From: Rhodococcus sp. OK302
Lineage (GTDB): Bacteria; Actinomycetota; Actinomycetes; Mycobacteriales; Mycobacteriaceae
Assembly (NCBI RefSeq): GCF_002245895.1
Contig: NZ_NPJZ01000001.1
Coordinates: 5,285,001 to 5,349,000, forward strand
Length of the DNA stretch: 64,000 nt
Direction of reading: 5' to 3'
Below the pieces are notes generated by a model, which searched no databases, was not told the DNA's origin, and saw nothing but the letters and a program-made list of their open reading frames with translations. Made by a program: the position numbers and the translations under genes. Of the stretch, positions 11,141 through 23,082 are shown piece after piece; the stretch's first letter is position 1, and the number at the start of each line of letters is the position of its first letter.

Positions 11141-12322
11141 CTACCGTCGCTCCTGCTGACGATCCCGCAGTGACGGAATAGCGGTGAAGAGAAATGCCGC
11201 GAGCAATCCTGCTGCCACGAGGACCACGACCAACTGTCGATTGAGCAACGCGGATCCGACCGCGCCGAACGCCAGAACACCCACCCACGAGTAGATGACC
11301 AGCACAACTCGGCGATGGGTATGCCCGATCTGCAATAGACGATGGTGCAGATGCATCTTGTCCGGACTGAACGGACTGACTCCCGCGCGAGTACGCCGGA
11401 TGACAGCCAACAGCATGTCCAGCATGGGGATGAACATCACAGCACTTACCAGCAACAACGGCGCCAGAAGTCCCACCAGGTCACGCGTGCCGTACGCAGT
11501 CAGTGGGATACGACCCGACGCACTGGTCGAAATCGCGGCCAGCATGAGACCGATCAGCATGGACCCGGAATCACCCATGAAGATCCGGGCAGGGTTGAAG
11601 TTGTGTGGAAGGAAACCGAGACACGCGCCGGCCAATGCCGCAGCGATCATTGCCGGCGGATAGGCACTGACGTCGCCGCCCTGATCGTGCAACAGACCGA
11701 TCGAGAAGATGAGAATCGCGACTGCCGCGATGAGACCGAGTCCGGCCGCCAACCCGTCGAGGCCGTCGACAAAGTTCATGGCGTTGATGGTGGCAACCGC
11801 GATGGCAACGGTAAACAGACCCGACTGGATCTGATCCAGAATGATCGTGGAACCCTCACCGAACGGGTTGTAGATGATGAACCAACTGACACCCATGACA
11901 ACGAGGATTCCGGCGGCAGTCACTTGACCGACAAACTTCGTGAGGGCGTCGAGCCCCCATTTGTCGTCGATCACGCCGACCAGGACAATGACCGCCCCGG
12001 CCACGAGTGCAGCATGGACGTCCGGGTTGCCGAATTCGAAACCCCTTGTCAGCGCAGGCAATTGCTGCGCGAACAGCAGACCGACAGCCATTCCGATGTA
12101 CATACCGACGCCACCGAGGCGAGGTGTGGGTTCGACGTGGACGTCGCGGTCACGCGGGATCGCCACGGCACCGAATCGCAGTGCCAGGAGCCGAACCGCA
12201 CCCGTTGCAAGGTACGTGACCACTGCTGCGGTGCAAAGAACCAGGAGGAGTTCGCGGATGGGCACACCCGCTCCCCCACTGGACTGCGCGAGGATCGCCG
12301 TGGCCGAGTACGTCGCCGTCAC
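11141..12322 (-). CDS. wecA: Polyprenyl-phosphate GlcNAc-1-phosphate transferase (WecA/Rfe type)
   Basis: This polytopic enzyme attaches GlcNAc-1-P to decaprenyl phosphate, starting the arabinogalactan linker unit in mycolata. The 393-aa protein has about 11 membrane helices and the family motifs [12 protein letters not shown] (catalytic Asp loop) and FNPARIFMGDSGSMLIG. It has the HLHHRLLQIGHTHRR cytoplasmic loop of WecA rather than the HHHFE motif of MraY. Position between the Sua5-type gene and atpI matches rfe in mycobacteria. Start GTG at 12322. Confidence 0.94.
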   Translation of the reverse strand: MTATYSATAILAQSSGGAGVPIRELLLVLCTAAVVTYLATGAVRLLALRFGAVAIPRDRDVHVEPTPRLGGVGMYIGMAVGLLFAQQLPALTRGFEFGNPDVHAALVAGAVIVLVGVIDDKWGLDALTKFVGQVTAAGILVVMGVSWFIIYNPFGEGSTIILDQIQSGLFTVAIAVATINAMNFVDGLDGLAAGLGLIAAVAILIFSIGLLHDQGGDVSAYPPAMIAAALAGACLGFLPHNFNPARIFMGDSGSMLIGLMLAAISTSASGRIPLTAYGTRDLVGLLAPLLLVSAVMFIPMLDMLLAVIRRTRAGVSPFSPDKMHLHHRLLQIGHTHRRVVLVIYSWVGVLAFGAVGSALLNRQLVVVLVAAGLLAAFLFTAIPSLRDRQQERR

Positions 12323-12359
12323 CGCGGCCGGTCACCGTTCTGGCGGGCACCGACCATCG

Positions 12360-13022
12360 TTACGAAACTCCCTCTACAAGGCTTTCCGGGGTAGTGCCCA
12401 AAACGTCGGCAATATCTTCGGCGGAAACGGCGCCCACCCGCAGGATACGGGGCGAGTCGCCCGTCAGATCGACGATCGTCGACGCGACCGCGTGCGCAGC
12501 GGGCCCGCCGTCGAGATAGACGCTGGCCAAGCCGCCGAGCTGATCACGAGCCTCGTCAACCGTCGTGGCCGGCGGCCTACCGGAGATGTTCGCACTCGAG
12601 ACCGCGAGCGGTCCGACGTCGCGCAACAGTTCCAATGCCACCGGATGCAAAGGCATGCGCAGCATGACCGTTCCGCGAGCGTCGCCCAGATCCCACGCCA
12701 GCGAAGGTGCTTGCTCGACAACCAAACTCAATCCGCCCGGCCAGAACGCGCGAATCAGATCGCGGGCCTGCGGACGGACGCTGTAGACCAGTCCGTCGAT
12801 GGTGTTCCAAGAACCGACAAGAACCGGAACCGGCATGTCCCGACCACGGCCTTTCGCCCGAAGGAGGCTCGATACGGCCTCACTGTCGAAGGCGTCGACG
12901 CCCAATCCGTACAGAGTGTCTGTCGGAAGGACGACCAGACGGCCGGCTTTGAGTGCATTTTTGGCGGCGGCCAATCCTGCCGTACGCGAATCGGTCTGAC
13001 TGCAGTCGTAAACGGTGCTCAC
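12360..13022 (-). CDS. L-threonylcarbamoyladenylate synthase (Sua5/YrdC family)
   Basis: This enzyme makes threonylcarbamoyl-AMP from threonine, bicarbonate and ATP for the t6A37 modification of ANN-decoding tRNAs. The 220-aa YrdC domain shows the N-terminal LVVLPTDTLYGLGVDA nucleotide-binding segment, PVPVLVGS, and the SSANISGRP motif. It lacks the C-terminal Sua5 domain of longer homologues. Its start overlaps the prmC stop by 4 nt, so the two translation-related genes are probably coupled. Confidence 0.94.
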   Translation of the reverse strand: MSTVYDCSQTDSRTAGLAAAKNALKAGRLVVLPTDTLYGLGVDAFDSEAVSSLLRAKGRGRDMPVPVLVGSWNTIDGLVYSVRPQARDLIRAFWPGGLSLVVEQAPSLAWDLGDARGTVMLRMPLHPVALELLRDVGPLAVSSANISGRPPATTVDEARDQLGGLASVYLDGGPAAHAVASTIVDLTGDSPRILRVGAVSAEDIADVLGTTPESLVEGVS

Positions 13023-13951
13023 TCGATCATCCTTTCACTCTGCGCTGCGGGCACTCGAGTGCGCTGCGCTTCGAGGTTGGTGGCGACCCGCCTTGCCACG
13101 ACAAAGCGGGGGCGACCCGCGAGGTCCGGATGCTGCTGTACCTCACCGAATACGCGTCGAGCGGAGAACAGCGCTGCGACGCCGTCGCCGTTGGTGTCGT
13201 CGTGCTCGATGCCCGCCGCGCCACCGATTCGAAGCCATCGCGCGATGTTACTGATCATCGGTTTGATGACGGACAAGCCGTCGGGGCCACCGAACAGTGC
13301 GGTGTGCGGGTCGTAATCCATGACCTCGGGCTGCAACTGCGCACCTTCGGGGATGTACGGCGGGTTCGAGACCACGAGGTCGACCTTGCCCTCGAGCACC
13401 TGCAACAGATCTCGATCCGTGACGTCGCCCAGGTGAAGATGAATCGGGGTATCCCCCATCGCTTCACGGTCGGCCGCATTTCTGCGAGCCCACGCCAATG
13501 CCGCCGGCTCCTTCTCCACAGCGTGCACAACAGCGTCCGGCCGAGCCTCGGCAATCGACAACGCGAGCACTCCGGATCCGGTACACAAATCCAGAACGAC
13601 CGGCGGCCGACTACCGCATCCTTCGAGGAAGGAAAGCGCCCAACCCATCAGCAACTCGGTTTCGGGACGTGGGATGAAAACTCCCGGCCCGACCGCGACG
13701 TCGATATTGCCCATCGAGGCGCTTCCGATGATGTGCTGCAAAGGAATTCGCTGCGCTCGCTGCGCCACCATTTCGTTGAAAGCCTCGATGACCTCAGGAT
13801 CCACCAGTGGCACCAGACCGAGCCTGGTCCGCTCTACCCCCAGCAGATGAGAGGCCAACAATTCGACATCGGTACGTGGACTGGGTACGCCGGCCGCATC
13901 AAGCTTTTTTGCAGCCTCGATCAGCGCCAAACGGAGTGGAAGTCTGCTCAC
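13019..13951 (-). CDS. prmC: Release factor N5-glutamine methyltransferase
   Basis: PrmC (HemK) methylates the Gln of the GGQ motif in release factors using S-adenosylmethionine. The 310-aa protein has an N-terminal helical domain, the SAM-binding motif VLDLCTGSGVLALSIA and the catalytic NPPY motif in VVSNPPYIPEG. It lies 9 bp downstream of prfA, its substrate gene. The last ~15 residues (RVPAAQSERMIE) are a variable tail overlapping the Sua5-type gene. Confidence 0.96.
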   Translation of the reverse strand: MSRLPLRLALIEAAKKLDAAGVPSPRTDVELLASHLLGVERTRLGLVPLVDPEVIEAFNEMVAQRAQRIPLQHIIGSASMGNIDVAVGPGVFIPRPETELLMGWALSFLEGCGSRPPVVLDLCTGSGVLALSIAEARPDAVVHAVEKEPAALAWARRNAADREAMGDTPIHLHLGDVTDRDLLQVLEGKVDLVVSNPPYIPEGAQLQPEVMDYDPHTALFGGPDGLSVIKPMISNIARWLRIGGAAGIEHDDTNGDGVAALFSARRVFGEVQQHPDLAGRPRFVVARRVATNLEAQRTRVPAAQSERMIE

Positions 13952-13960
13952 GCGAGAAAC

Positions 13961-15040
13961 CTATTCGGCCGCAAGGCGGGCCTCGCGGTCCGCCTTGCCC
14001 AATGCGTCGAGAAGTGGATCCAGCTCACCGTCGAGAACCGCATCGAGGTTGTGCGACTTGAATCCGATGCGGTGATCGGCGATTCGGTTCTCGGGAAAAT
14101 TGTAGGTACGAATGCGTTCCGAGCGGTCGACAGTTCGAACCTGACTCTGGCGTCCGGCCGACGCTTCTGCATTTGCCGCTTCTTCGGCGACGACCTGCAG
14201 TCGCGCTGCCAGCACCTGCATCGCACGGGCCTTGTTCTGGAGCTGTGAGCGCTCGTTCTGACACGTCACGACGATTCCGGTGGGAAGGTGCGTGAGGCGA
14301 ACGGCAGAGTCCGTGGTGTTGACGCCCTGACCGCCCTTGCCGGATGAACGGTAGACGTCGACACGCAGGTCACCCTCGTCGATCTGAACCTGTTCGACCT
14401 CGTCGGGCTCGGGATAGACCAGGACGCCGGCTGCAGACGTATGCACGCGGCCTTGCGATTCGGTGACCGGCACACGCTGGACGCGGTGCACTCCGCCTTC
14501 GAACTTGAGTCGCGCCCAGACACCGTCCGGGGTGTCGGACTTGCTCTTGATCGAGATGGTGGCTTCTTTGTACCCACCGAGGTCGGACACGGCGGCGTCG
14601 AGGATCTCGACGCGCCAGCCGTGCCGTTCGGCGTAGCGGACGTACATGCGTGCCAAGTCGGCTGCGAAGAGCGCGGATTCCTCGCCACCTTCACCGGATT
14701 TCACTTCGAGGACGACGTCATCTCCGTCGTGCGGGTCGCGCGGCGCCAACTGGTCAGTCAGAATCTGCTCCAGTTGCGCGACCTCAGCTTCGAGATCAGG
14801 GATCTCGGCGGCAAAGCTGGAATCGTCGGCGGCCAGCTCGCGCGCGGCCTCCAGATCATCCTGTGCCGCAGTCAATTTGTTGTACGTCGACATGATGGGT
14901 GAGAGCTCGGCGAACCGCTTACCGACCCGCTTGGCTGCCTTCGGGTCGTTGTGCAGCGCGGGATCCGACATCTGCGCTTCGAGGCCGGCGTGTTCTGCCA
15001 GGATGTCGTCGATGGCCGAGGGCTTGGTTGCGCCTGCCAT
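13961..15040 (-). CDS. prfA: Peptide chain release factor 1
   Basis: RF1 recognises UAA and UAG stop codons and triggers peptidyl-tRNA hydrolysis. The 359-aa protein has the GGQ loop in [17 protein letters not shown] (about residue 236) and the PxT tripeptide (here PVT, in [20 protein letters not shown]) that marks RF1 rather than RF2. Normal length. It is followed at 9 bp by prmC, which modifies it. Confidence 0.97.
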   Translation of the reverse strand: MAGATKPSAIDDILAEHAGLEAQMSDPALHNDPKAAKRVGKRFAELSPIMSTYNKLTAAQDDLEAARELAADDSSFAAEIPDLEAEVAQLEQILTDQLAPRDPHDGDDVVLEVKSGEGGEESALFAADLARMYVRYAERHGWRVEILDAAVSDLGGYKEATISIKSKSDTPDGVWARLKFEGGVHRVQRVPVTESQGRVHTSAAGVLVYPEPDEVEQVQIDEGDLRVDVYRSSGKGGQGVNTTDSAVRLTHLPTGIVVTCQNERSQLQNKARAMQVLAARLQVVAEEAANAEASAGRQSQVRTVDRSERIRTYNFPENRIADHRIGFKSHNLDAVLDGELDPLLDALGKADREARLAAE

Positions 15041-15131
15041 GGTTCGCTCCGCTCTAGTTCGTTCGTACGGTGCGCGCTTTCGCTACAACGACGCTACTAC
15101 CCGGGAAGCGCACAAAACCGGGTGCAGGCAC

Positions 15132-15175
15132 AAAAAAGCCGACGCCCGATCTGCAGTTACAGATCGGGCGTCGGC
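15132..15175 (-). terminator. Intrinsic terminator after rpmE
   Basis: A perfect 16-bp stem (15138-15153 with 15160-15175; GCCGACGCCCGATCTG arm) with a 6-nt loop is followed on the minus strand by TTTTTTG. It lies 7 bp past the rpmE stop and separates rpmE from prfA transcription. Confidence 0.93.
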
Positions 15176-15182
15176 GGAACAG

Positions 15183-15416
15183 CTAGTCTTCGAGCTGAAC
15201 CTTGCTGTCAGCGCGCTTGCCGTAGCGAGCCTCGAAGCGTGCAACACGTCCACCGGTGTCAAGGATCTTCTGCTTGCCCGTGTAGAACGGGTGGCACTGC
15301 GAGCAAACCTCAACGTTGATGCGTCCGGACTCCTTGGTGCTGTGGGTCTCGAACGAGTTGCCGCAACCGCACACGATGGTGGTTGCAACGTACGTGGGGT
15401 GGATTCCTGCCTTCAT
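15183..15416 (-). CDS. rpmE: 50S ribosomal protein L31, zinc-binding type
   Basis: L31 joins the central protuberance of the large subunit. The 77-aa protein keeps the zinc-binding Cys residues ([11 protein letters not shown] and [13 protein letters not shown]), so it is the Zn-containing form rather than the Cys-free paralogue expressed under zinc limitation. It is a separate unit between terminators of rho (upstream) and its own (downstream). Confidence 0.97.
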   Translation of the reverse strand: MKAGIHPTYVATTIVCGCGNSFETHSTKESGRINVEVCSQCHPFYTGKQKILDTGGRVARFEARYGKRADSKVQLED

Positions 15417-15596
15417 GGTGTCCCTTTCAATGGTCGCCGGGTCGCCTTCGCCAATCGAAGTCGTGAACCGGAACCGGACTCAGCCGTTCAGTATGCCAGA
15501 TGCGGTACTTCACCAGAAATTCCACGTCTTGCACACCTCCGGGTGGCTTTACGAACTGCACAACGCACTCCCCCACGATTTTGTTCCAGGTACGAG

Positions 15597-15627
15597 AAAG
15601 GCCCCACAACCAAATGATTGTGGGGCC
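15597..15627 (-). terminator. Terminator-like hairpin after rho
   Basis: A perfect 10-bp stem GGCCCCACAA/TTGTGGGGCC with an 8-nt loop, 17 bp past the rho stop and followed on the minus strand by a short TTTC. It probably ends the rho transcript before rpmE. Confidence 0.75.
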
Positions 15628-15644
15628 CTTCTACTCACAGACGA

Positions 15645-17756
15645 TCAGTCGTCGATCGCGCCCGGTGCAGTCTTCGAAACCTGCATCAGGAACTCGAGGT
15701 TGTTCTTGCTCTTCTTCAGACGATCGATCAGCAGATCGATGGCCTGATGCGAGTCGAGCCCGGACAGCACACGACGCAGCTTGTGCAAGACGGCAGCTTC
15801 GTCGGGGCTCAGGAGCAGCTCGTCCTTACGCGTACCGGACGGGTTGACGTCCACAGCGGGGAACACACGACGTTCGGCGATCTTGCGATCGAGCTTGAGC
15901 TCGGCGTTGCCGGTGCCCTTGAACTCTTCGAAGATCACGGTGTCGCCGGTGGACCCGGTCTCGACCATCGCAGTCGCGATGATGGTGAGCGAGCCACCGT
16001 GCTCGATGTTGCGGGCAGCACCGAGGAAACGCTTCGGCGGGTACAGAGCCGTGGAATCGACACCACCCGAGAGGATGCGTCCCGACGCGGGCGACGAGTT
16101 GTTGTAGGCGCGACCCAATCGGGTGATCGAGTCGAGCAGAACAACGACGTCCTTGCCCATTTCCACGAGGCGCTTCGCACGCTCGATAGCGAGCTCGGCG
16201 ACGGAGGTGTGATCGCCCGGCGGGCGGTCGAAGGTCGAGGAAATAACCTCGCCCTTCACGCTGCGCTGCATGTCCGTCACTTCCTCGGGACGCTCGTCCA
16301 CGAGGACGACCATGAGGTAGCACTCCGGGTTGTTGGTGGCGATCGCGTTGGCAATTGCCTGCAAAACGCTGGTCTTACCGGCCTTGGGCGGGCTCACGAT
16401 GAGGGCGCGCTGGCCCTTACCGATGGGCATCACGAGGTCGATGACACGCGTCGTCAGAATGTTCTGCTCGGTTTCGAGGCGCAGACGCTGGTTCGGGTAC
16501 AGAGGCGTGAGCTTGTTGAACTCGGGGCGCTTCTTTGCGGCCTCGACGTCGCCGCCGTTGACCGTGTCGATGCGAACCAACGGGTTGAACTTCTGACGCT
16601 GGCTGCTCTGATCTCCGCCGCCGCTGCTGCTGGAAACACGAACGGCACCGGTGATGGCGTCGCCGCGACGAAGACCGTTCTTCCGGATGAGGTTCATGGA
16701 GACGTAGACGTCGTTGGGACCAGCGAGATACCCGGACGTACGCACGAACGCGTAGTTGTCGAGCACGTCGAGAATGCCGGCTACCGGCTGCAGAACATCG
16801 TCTTCGCGAATCTCGGTCTCGCGCGCGTCGTTGGGCGTGGTGCCCTCGCCGCGCTCGCGACCGCGTCCACGACGCTCACGGAAGCGGCGTCCACGACGTC
16901 CACGACCGTTCTCGTCGTCGTCGTCCGGCCCGTTGTTGCGGTTGTCGTTCCGCGGGCCTGCACTGCTCTGACCAGCATTGCCCTGAGCAGCGTTGTTCTG
17001 GTTTCCGCGGTCCGGGCGATCCTGGTTGCCGCGCTGGCTCTGACCGTCGCGCTGGCCCTGATTGTCACGGTTGTTGCGCTCGCGACGGGGGCGCTCGTTG
17101 GTCTGCTCTGCAGAAGCGGCCTGATCGGAATCGGTCTTGGCTTCGACGCGATCATTCTGCTTGCGCTCTACTGCGGGAGCTTCGGCCGACTTTGCATCGG
17201 CTTCACGAGCGACCGGTGCCGACTCCGGCTCGATGCTCAGTTCCGGCTGATCCGGCGAACCACTACGGCGCGAAGCACCGCGACGCTGGCGTCCGCGACG
17301 GGGAGTGCCGGCGTCTGTGTCCTCGGAAGTTTCGGTTCGCGGCGCCGGTGCTTCTCGCACTGCGGGCGCTTCGGCAGGCTCGGCCGCCGGCGCTTCAGCG
17401 GTTTCGTTGCGCGGAGCACGCGTGCTCTTGGCACGAGTGCGAGCCACGGGAGCTTCGTCGAGCGTCAGTTCGCTCTGGGCCGGCGCCGCTTTACTGCTGC
17501 CGCCCTGGCGTTCCTTGATGGCTGCGATCAGATCGCCCTTGCGCATCCCGGAAGTGCCCTTGATGCCCAGTTCACCGGCAAGACTGCGCAGTTCGGTGAG
17601 CACCATGCCGGAGAGTCCGGCGCCACGACGTGCGTCGGCACGCTTCGTGGAGGTCGCCACCGCACCGTCGGGTGCTGAAGATGACGCCTGAGAATTGTCG
17701 CCAGTGTGCGCCCCAGCGGAGGGTGCAGTGGTGGCGATGAGGTCCGTATCGGTCAC
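15645..17756 (-). CDS. rho: Transcription termination factor Rho
   Basis: Rho is a hexameric RNA-dependent ATPase/translocase that ends transcription. The 703-aa protein is long because of an actinobacterial insertion. Residues ~45-290 are low-complexity, rich in Ala/Glu/Pro and then Arg/Asn/Gln/Gly (RDNQGQRDGQSQRGNQDR), interrupting the N-terminal Rho domain (LRSLAGELGIKGTSGMRKGD). The core is complete: Walker A SPPKAGKTSV near 455 and Walker B VVVLLDSITRLGRAYN near 535. The Arg/Asn-rich insert probably adds RNA binding or phase-separation capacity, as discussed for other high-GC Rho proteins. It has a 526-bp upstream region free of genes. Confidence 0.96.
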   Translation of the reverse strand: MTDTDLIATTAPSAGAHTGDNSQASSSAPDGAVATSTKRADARRGAGLSGMVLTELRSLAGELGIKGTSGMRKGDLIAAIKERQGGSSKAAPAQSELTLDEAPVARTRAKSTRAPRNETAEAPAAEPAEAPAVREAPAPRTETSEDTDAGTPRRGRQRRGASRRSGSPDQPELSIEPESAPVAREADAKSAEAPAVERKQNDRVEAKTDSDQAASAEQTNERPRRERNNRDNQGQRDGQSQRGNQDRPDRGNQNNAAQGNAGQSSAGPRNDNRNNGPDDDDENGRGRRGRRFRERRGRGRERGEGTTPNDARETEIREDDVLQPVAGILDVLDNYAFVRTSGYLAGPNDVYVSMNLIRKNGLRRGDAITGAVRVSSSSGGGDQSSQRQKFNPLVRIDTVNGGDVEAAKKRPEFNKLTPLYPNQRLRLETEQNILTTRVIDLVMPIGKGQRALIVSPPKAGKTSVLQAIANAIATNNPECYLMVVLVDERPEEVTDMQRSVKGEVISSTFDRPPGDHTSVAELAIERAKRLVEMGKDVVVLLDSITRLGRAYNNSSPASGRILSGGVDSTALYPPKRFLGAARNIEHGGSLTIIATAMVETGSTGDTVIFEEFKGTGNAELKLDRKIAERRVFPAVDVNPSGTRKDELLLSPDEAAVLHKLRRVLSGLDSHQAIDLLIDRLKKSKNNLEFLMQVSKTAPGAIDD

Positions 17757-18282
17757 GGAGGTCCTTTCCTTCCCTCACTCGCGCTGCGCAGAGTCGAGGG
17801 TTCGTCCCGAAGTTTCAGTTGATTACCGAACTCGGAGGTGCCGTACTTAGTTGCATGTCGAGAGTTGCATGTCAAGAACTGCCGGCTCGCCCGCCATCAC
17901 ATGACTATCGGAAACCGGTGCGAGAAGTGCTCCTGCTTCAAACAAACCATGCTCTCGCAAACCTGCACAGCACCTGCTACGCGAAGTGAATCGATCGTGT
18001 GGACGAGGCCATTGAGGATTCGCCACTGAAGATTCACACCTTCGCCAGAAGGTACAAGTGCGAGGATCATGCCAAGGAATGTGGACCCCAGTAACCCAAT
18101 TGGGATGGAGTTTGGCCCCCTGGTGATGCACCGGCGACAGACGCGCACGATGTACGGACATTGCCAGGATAGCGCCCATACCCGAGTCCGGCAAGAATAT
18201 CGGAAACTCGCGTGTGTCAATTCACTACCGGGCACTATCCCGAACTTCTACACCCGACTACAGAAAAACACCGAGACGAGGA
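17757..18282 (-). other. Long non-coding interval upstream of rho
   Basis: This 526-bp stretch between thrB and rho has no gene I can support; its open frames lack a Shine-Dalgarno or recognisable protein. It contains a near-perfect tandem repeat AGTTGCATGTC at about 17849-17859 and 17864-17874. On the minus strand the distal copy reads TTGACA (17870-17875), a possible -35, but the nearest -10-like TAAGTA (17844-17849) is 20 bp away. A long leader would fit autoregulation of rho by premature termination, which is known for rho in other bacteria; here it is only inferred. Confidence 0.45.
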
Positions 18283-20350
<2,068 letters not shown>

Positions 20351-20354
<4 letters not shown>

Positions 20355-21664
20355 TGTTCAGTGCCTTCCAGTCGCAGCACGCTGGTCACAGCGGTGACGA
20401 ATTCGAGTTCGTTGAGGGCCGCCACGGTGTCGGAGAGAGCCGCGTCGGTTGCTACATGAGTGACGACCACCAGGCGGGCGCCGGCGCCGGCACCTTCCTG
20501 ACGGACCACGGAAATACTGACGTCGTGCTTGGCGAACTCAGCGGCGACTGCGGACAGCACGCCGGCCTTGTCCGCTACTTCCATGTTCACGTAGTAGCGC
20601 GTGAGGATGTCGCCCATGGGGGCAATCTTGAGCTTGGCGTACTTGGACTCGCGGGGACCACGGCCACCGTGAACCTTGTTGCGTGCTGCCATGACCAAGT
20701 CACCCATGACCGCGGAAGCGGTGGGTGCGCCGCCCGCGCCCTGGCCGTAGAACATCAGGCGTCCTGCGTTCTCGGCTTCGACGACAACGGCATTGAATGC
20801 GCCGTTGACAGTGGCGAGCGGGTGGCTGAGCGGAACCAGAGCCGGGTAGACACGAGCAGAGATCCGCTCCTTGCCCTTGGGCGTGGTGATGCGTTCGCAG
20901 ATCGAGAGCAGCTTGATCGTGCAGTCGAGTGCCTTGGCTGACGCGAGGTCTGCCGAGGTGATCGAGGAGATGCCCTCGCGGTACACGTCCGCCGCGGTGA
21001 CGCGGGTGTGGAAAGCGATGGACGCAAGAATCGCTGCCTTCGCTGCGGCGTCGTAACCTTCGACATCCGCAGTGGGGTCGGCTTCGGCGTAGCCCAGTCG
21101 TCCGGCTTCGGCGAGAGTCTCGTCGTAATCGGCACCGGTTTCAGCCATCGCGGAGAGGATGAAGTTGGTGGTTCCGTTCACGATTCCGGCGACCTTGTTG
21201 ACGCGGTCACCGGCGAGGGACTGCGTCAGCGGGCGAATCACGGGGATTGCGCCCGCGACAGCTGCCTCGAAGTACAGATCCACCGCGTTGGCCTCGGCGG
21301 CCTCGGCCAACTCTCCCGTGTGGTCTGCGAGCAACGCCTTGTTGGCGGTGACCACGGACTTCGCGGCGTTGAGCGAGGACAGAACGAGCTTGCGCGGCAA
21401 CTCGATGCCGCCGATCAACTCGACGACGATGTCGACGTCGTCGCGGGCGACCAACGATTCCGCGTCCGTCGTCTGCATGTCCTCCGGGATTCCGCGGTCG
21501 GAACCGATACGACGAACGGCAACTCCCCGCAGTTCCAAGGGAGCCCCGATGCGGGCCTCGAGTTCCTCGGCCTGCTCACGGATAATCCGAACTACTTCAC
21601 TACCGACGTTACCGAGGCCGAGAACGGCCACACCGATAGCGCGATGCGCCGATTCGCTCGTCAC
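20351..21664 (-). CDS. hom: Homoserine dehydrogenase
   Basis: Hom reduces aspartate semialdehyde to homoserine, the branch point to Thr, Met and Ile. The 437-aa protein has an NAD(P)-binding Rossmann start ([17 protein letters not shown]), the catalytic core with [11 protein letters not shown], and a C-terminal ACT domain ([20 protein letters not shown]) that normally confers threonine feedback inhibition. It is monofunctional, without an aspartokinase domain. It overlaps lysA upstream and thrC downstream by 4 nt each. Confidence 0.97.
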
Positions 21665-23082
21665 TGCGATACCTCCAAGCTAAGCAGATCTTCCACTGTT
21701 TCCCTCCGCAGAATCACGCGTGAAATTCCGTCACGCACCGCCACTACGGCTGGGCGGGTGAGCAGGTTGTACCTGCTCGACATCGAATAGCAGTATGCAC
21801 CGGTCGCTGCTACCGCAAGTAAATCACCGGGTCCGACATCCTCGGGCATCCAGGTGTCCCGAATGACTACGTCACCGGACTCGCAGTGCTTTCCGACGAC
21901 GCGCGCTACGACGGTATCGGCCGTCGAAGTGCGCGAAACCAGCTTGGCTTCGTACTCGGCACCGTAGAGCGAAGTTCGGATGTTGTCGCTCATACCGCCG
22001 TCGACGCTGATGTAGCGGCGGGTCAGGGCGTTGCCGACTGTGACGTCCTTGATGGTGCCGACTTCGTACAGCGTGACGGTGCCAGGTCCGGCAATGGCGC
22101 GGCCGGGTTCGACGGCCAGCGTCGGTTCAGGCAGGCCGGCCAGCGCGGATTCGTTTCGCACGATGTGGCCGAGTTTGGCTGCAAGTTCGTCGACGGGCGG
22201 CGGGTCGTCGGACGGAACGTAAGAGATTCCCATGCCGCCGCCGAGATCGATGATCGAAATCTGCTTGGTCTTGTCGACGCCGAACTCTGCGACGACGTCA
22301 CGAAGCAATCCGATGACTCGGTGGGCTGCTACCTCGAAGCCGTCGACGTCGAAGATCTGCGAACCGATGTGGCTGTGCAGTCCGACGAGACGCAGGTTTT
22401 CAGCGGCGAAGACGCGACGGACGGCGTCGATTGCCGCTCCCCCGGCCAACGAGAATCCGAACTTCTGATCCTCGTGGGCGGTGGAAATAAATTCGTGGGT
22501 GTGCGCTTCGACACCAACGGTGAGTCGGATCAGAACGTCCTGAACGACGCCCGCTTCACCGGCGACACGGTTCAGTCGTTCGATCTCGATGGCCGAGTCG
22601 AGTACGACGTGTCCGACACCGGCAGCAACACCGGCAGCCAGTTCGGCGATGGATTTGTTGTTGCCGTGCATAGCAATTCGCTCGGCCGGGAAGTCGGCAT
22701 GCAGAGCGATTGCGAGTTCCCCGCCGGAGCAGACGTCGAGGGAAAGTCCCTCGTCGGCAACCCAGCGTGCGATCTCACCGCACAGGAACGCCTTGGAGGC
22801 GTAGTGCACCTTGGCATCCGGGCCGAAGGCGCGGGCCATGTCGCGGCAGCGCGAGCGGAAGTCTTCCTCGTCGATGACAAAAAGCGGGGTGCCGTACTTT
22901 TCGGCAAGTTCGCTGACCTTGACACCGGCGAGAGTCACTTCACCGTCGTCGCCGCGGCGTGCATTGCGCGGCCACACCTGTGGGTCGAGTTCGCCAAAGG
23001 CTTCGGGGCTGACGGGACGGTCGGGCAGACCGGCAGTGTGCAACTGCTCGGCATGCTTGGGTCCGGCGGGGTGTGCGTTCAC
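21661..23082 (-). CDS. lysA: Diaminopimelate decarboxylase
   Basis: LysA makes L-lysine from meso-diaminopimelate using PLP. From GTG 23082 the product is 473 aa; this start overlaps the argS stop in a GTGA arrangement, so I prefer it to the in-frame extension to 23214 inside argS. Visible motifs include the PLP-Lys segment [24 protein letters not shown], and the substrate site [10 protein letters not shown] with [12 protein letters not shown]. It shares the operon with hom, so both branches from aspartate semialdehyde are co-expressed. Confidence 0.96.
   Translation of the reverse strand: MNAHPAGPKHAEQLHTAGLPDRPVSPEAFGELDPQVWPRNARRGDDGEVTLAGVKVSELAEKYGTPLFVIDEEDFRSRCRDMARAFGPDAKVHYASKAFLCGEIARWVADEGLSLDVCSGGELAIALHADFPAERIAMHGNNKSIAELAAGVAAGVGHVVLDSAIEIERLNRVAGEAGVVQDVLIRLTVGVEAHTHEFISTAHEDQKFGFSLAGGAAIDAVRRVFAAENLRLVGLHSHIGSQIFDVDGFEVAAHRVIGLLRDVVAEFGVDKTKQISIIDLGGGMGISYVPSDDPPPVDELAAKLGHIVRNESALAGLPEPTLAVEPGRAIAGPGTVTLYEVGTIKDVTVGNALTRRYISVDGGMSDNIRTSLYGAEYEAKLVSRTSTADTVVARVVGKHCESGDVVIRDTWMPEDVGPGDLLAVAATGAYCYSMSSRYNLLTRPAVVAVRDGISRVILRRETVEDLLSLEVSQ

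Noticed and set aside
16861..17100. Short tandem repeats inside rho
   Set aside because: They are codon-level repeats of an Arg/Asn/Gln/Gly-rich protein segment, not a CRISPR or independent DNA repeat.
15618..17678. 686-aa open frame opposite rho
   Set aside because: Antisense shadow of rho; low-complexity Val/Ala/Thr runs come from the Arg/Gln-rich insert on the other strand.
17847..18235. Small open frames in the interval upstream of rho
   Set aside because: No ribosome-binding site, no domain, and overlapping alternatives on the same strand; best treated as non-coding.
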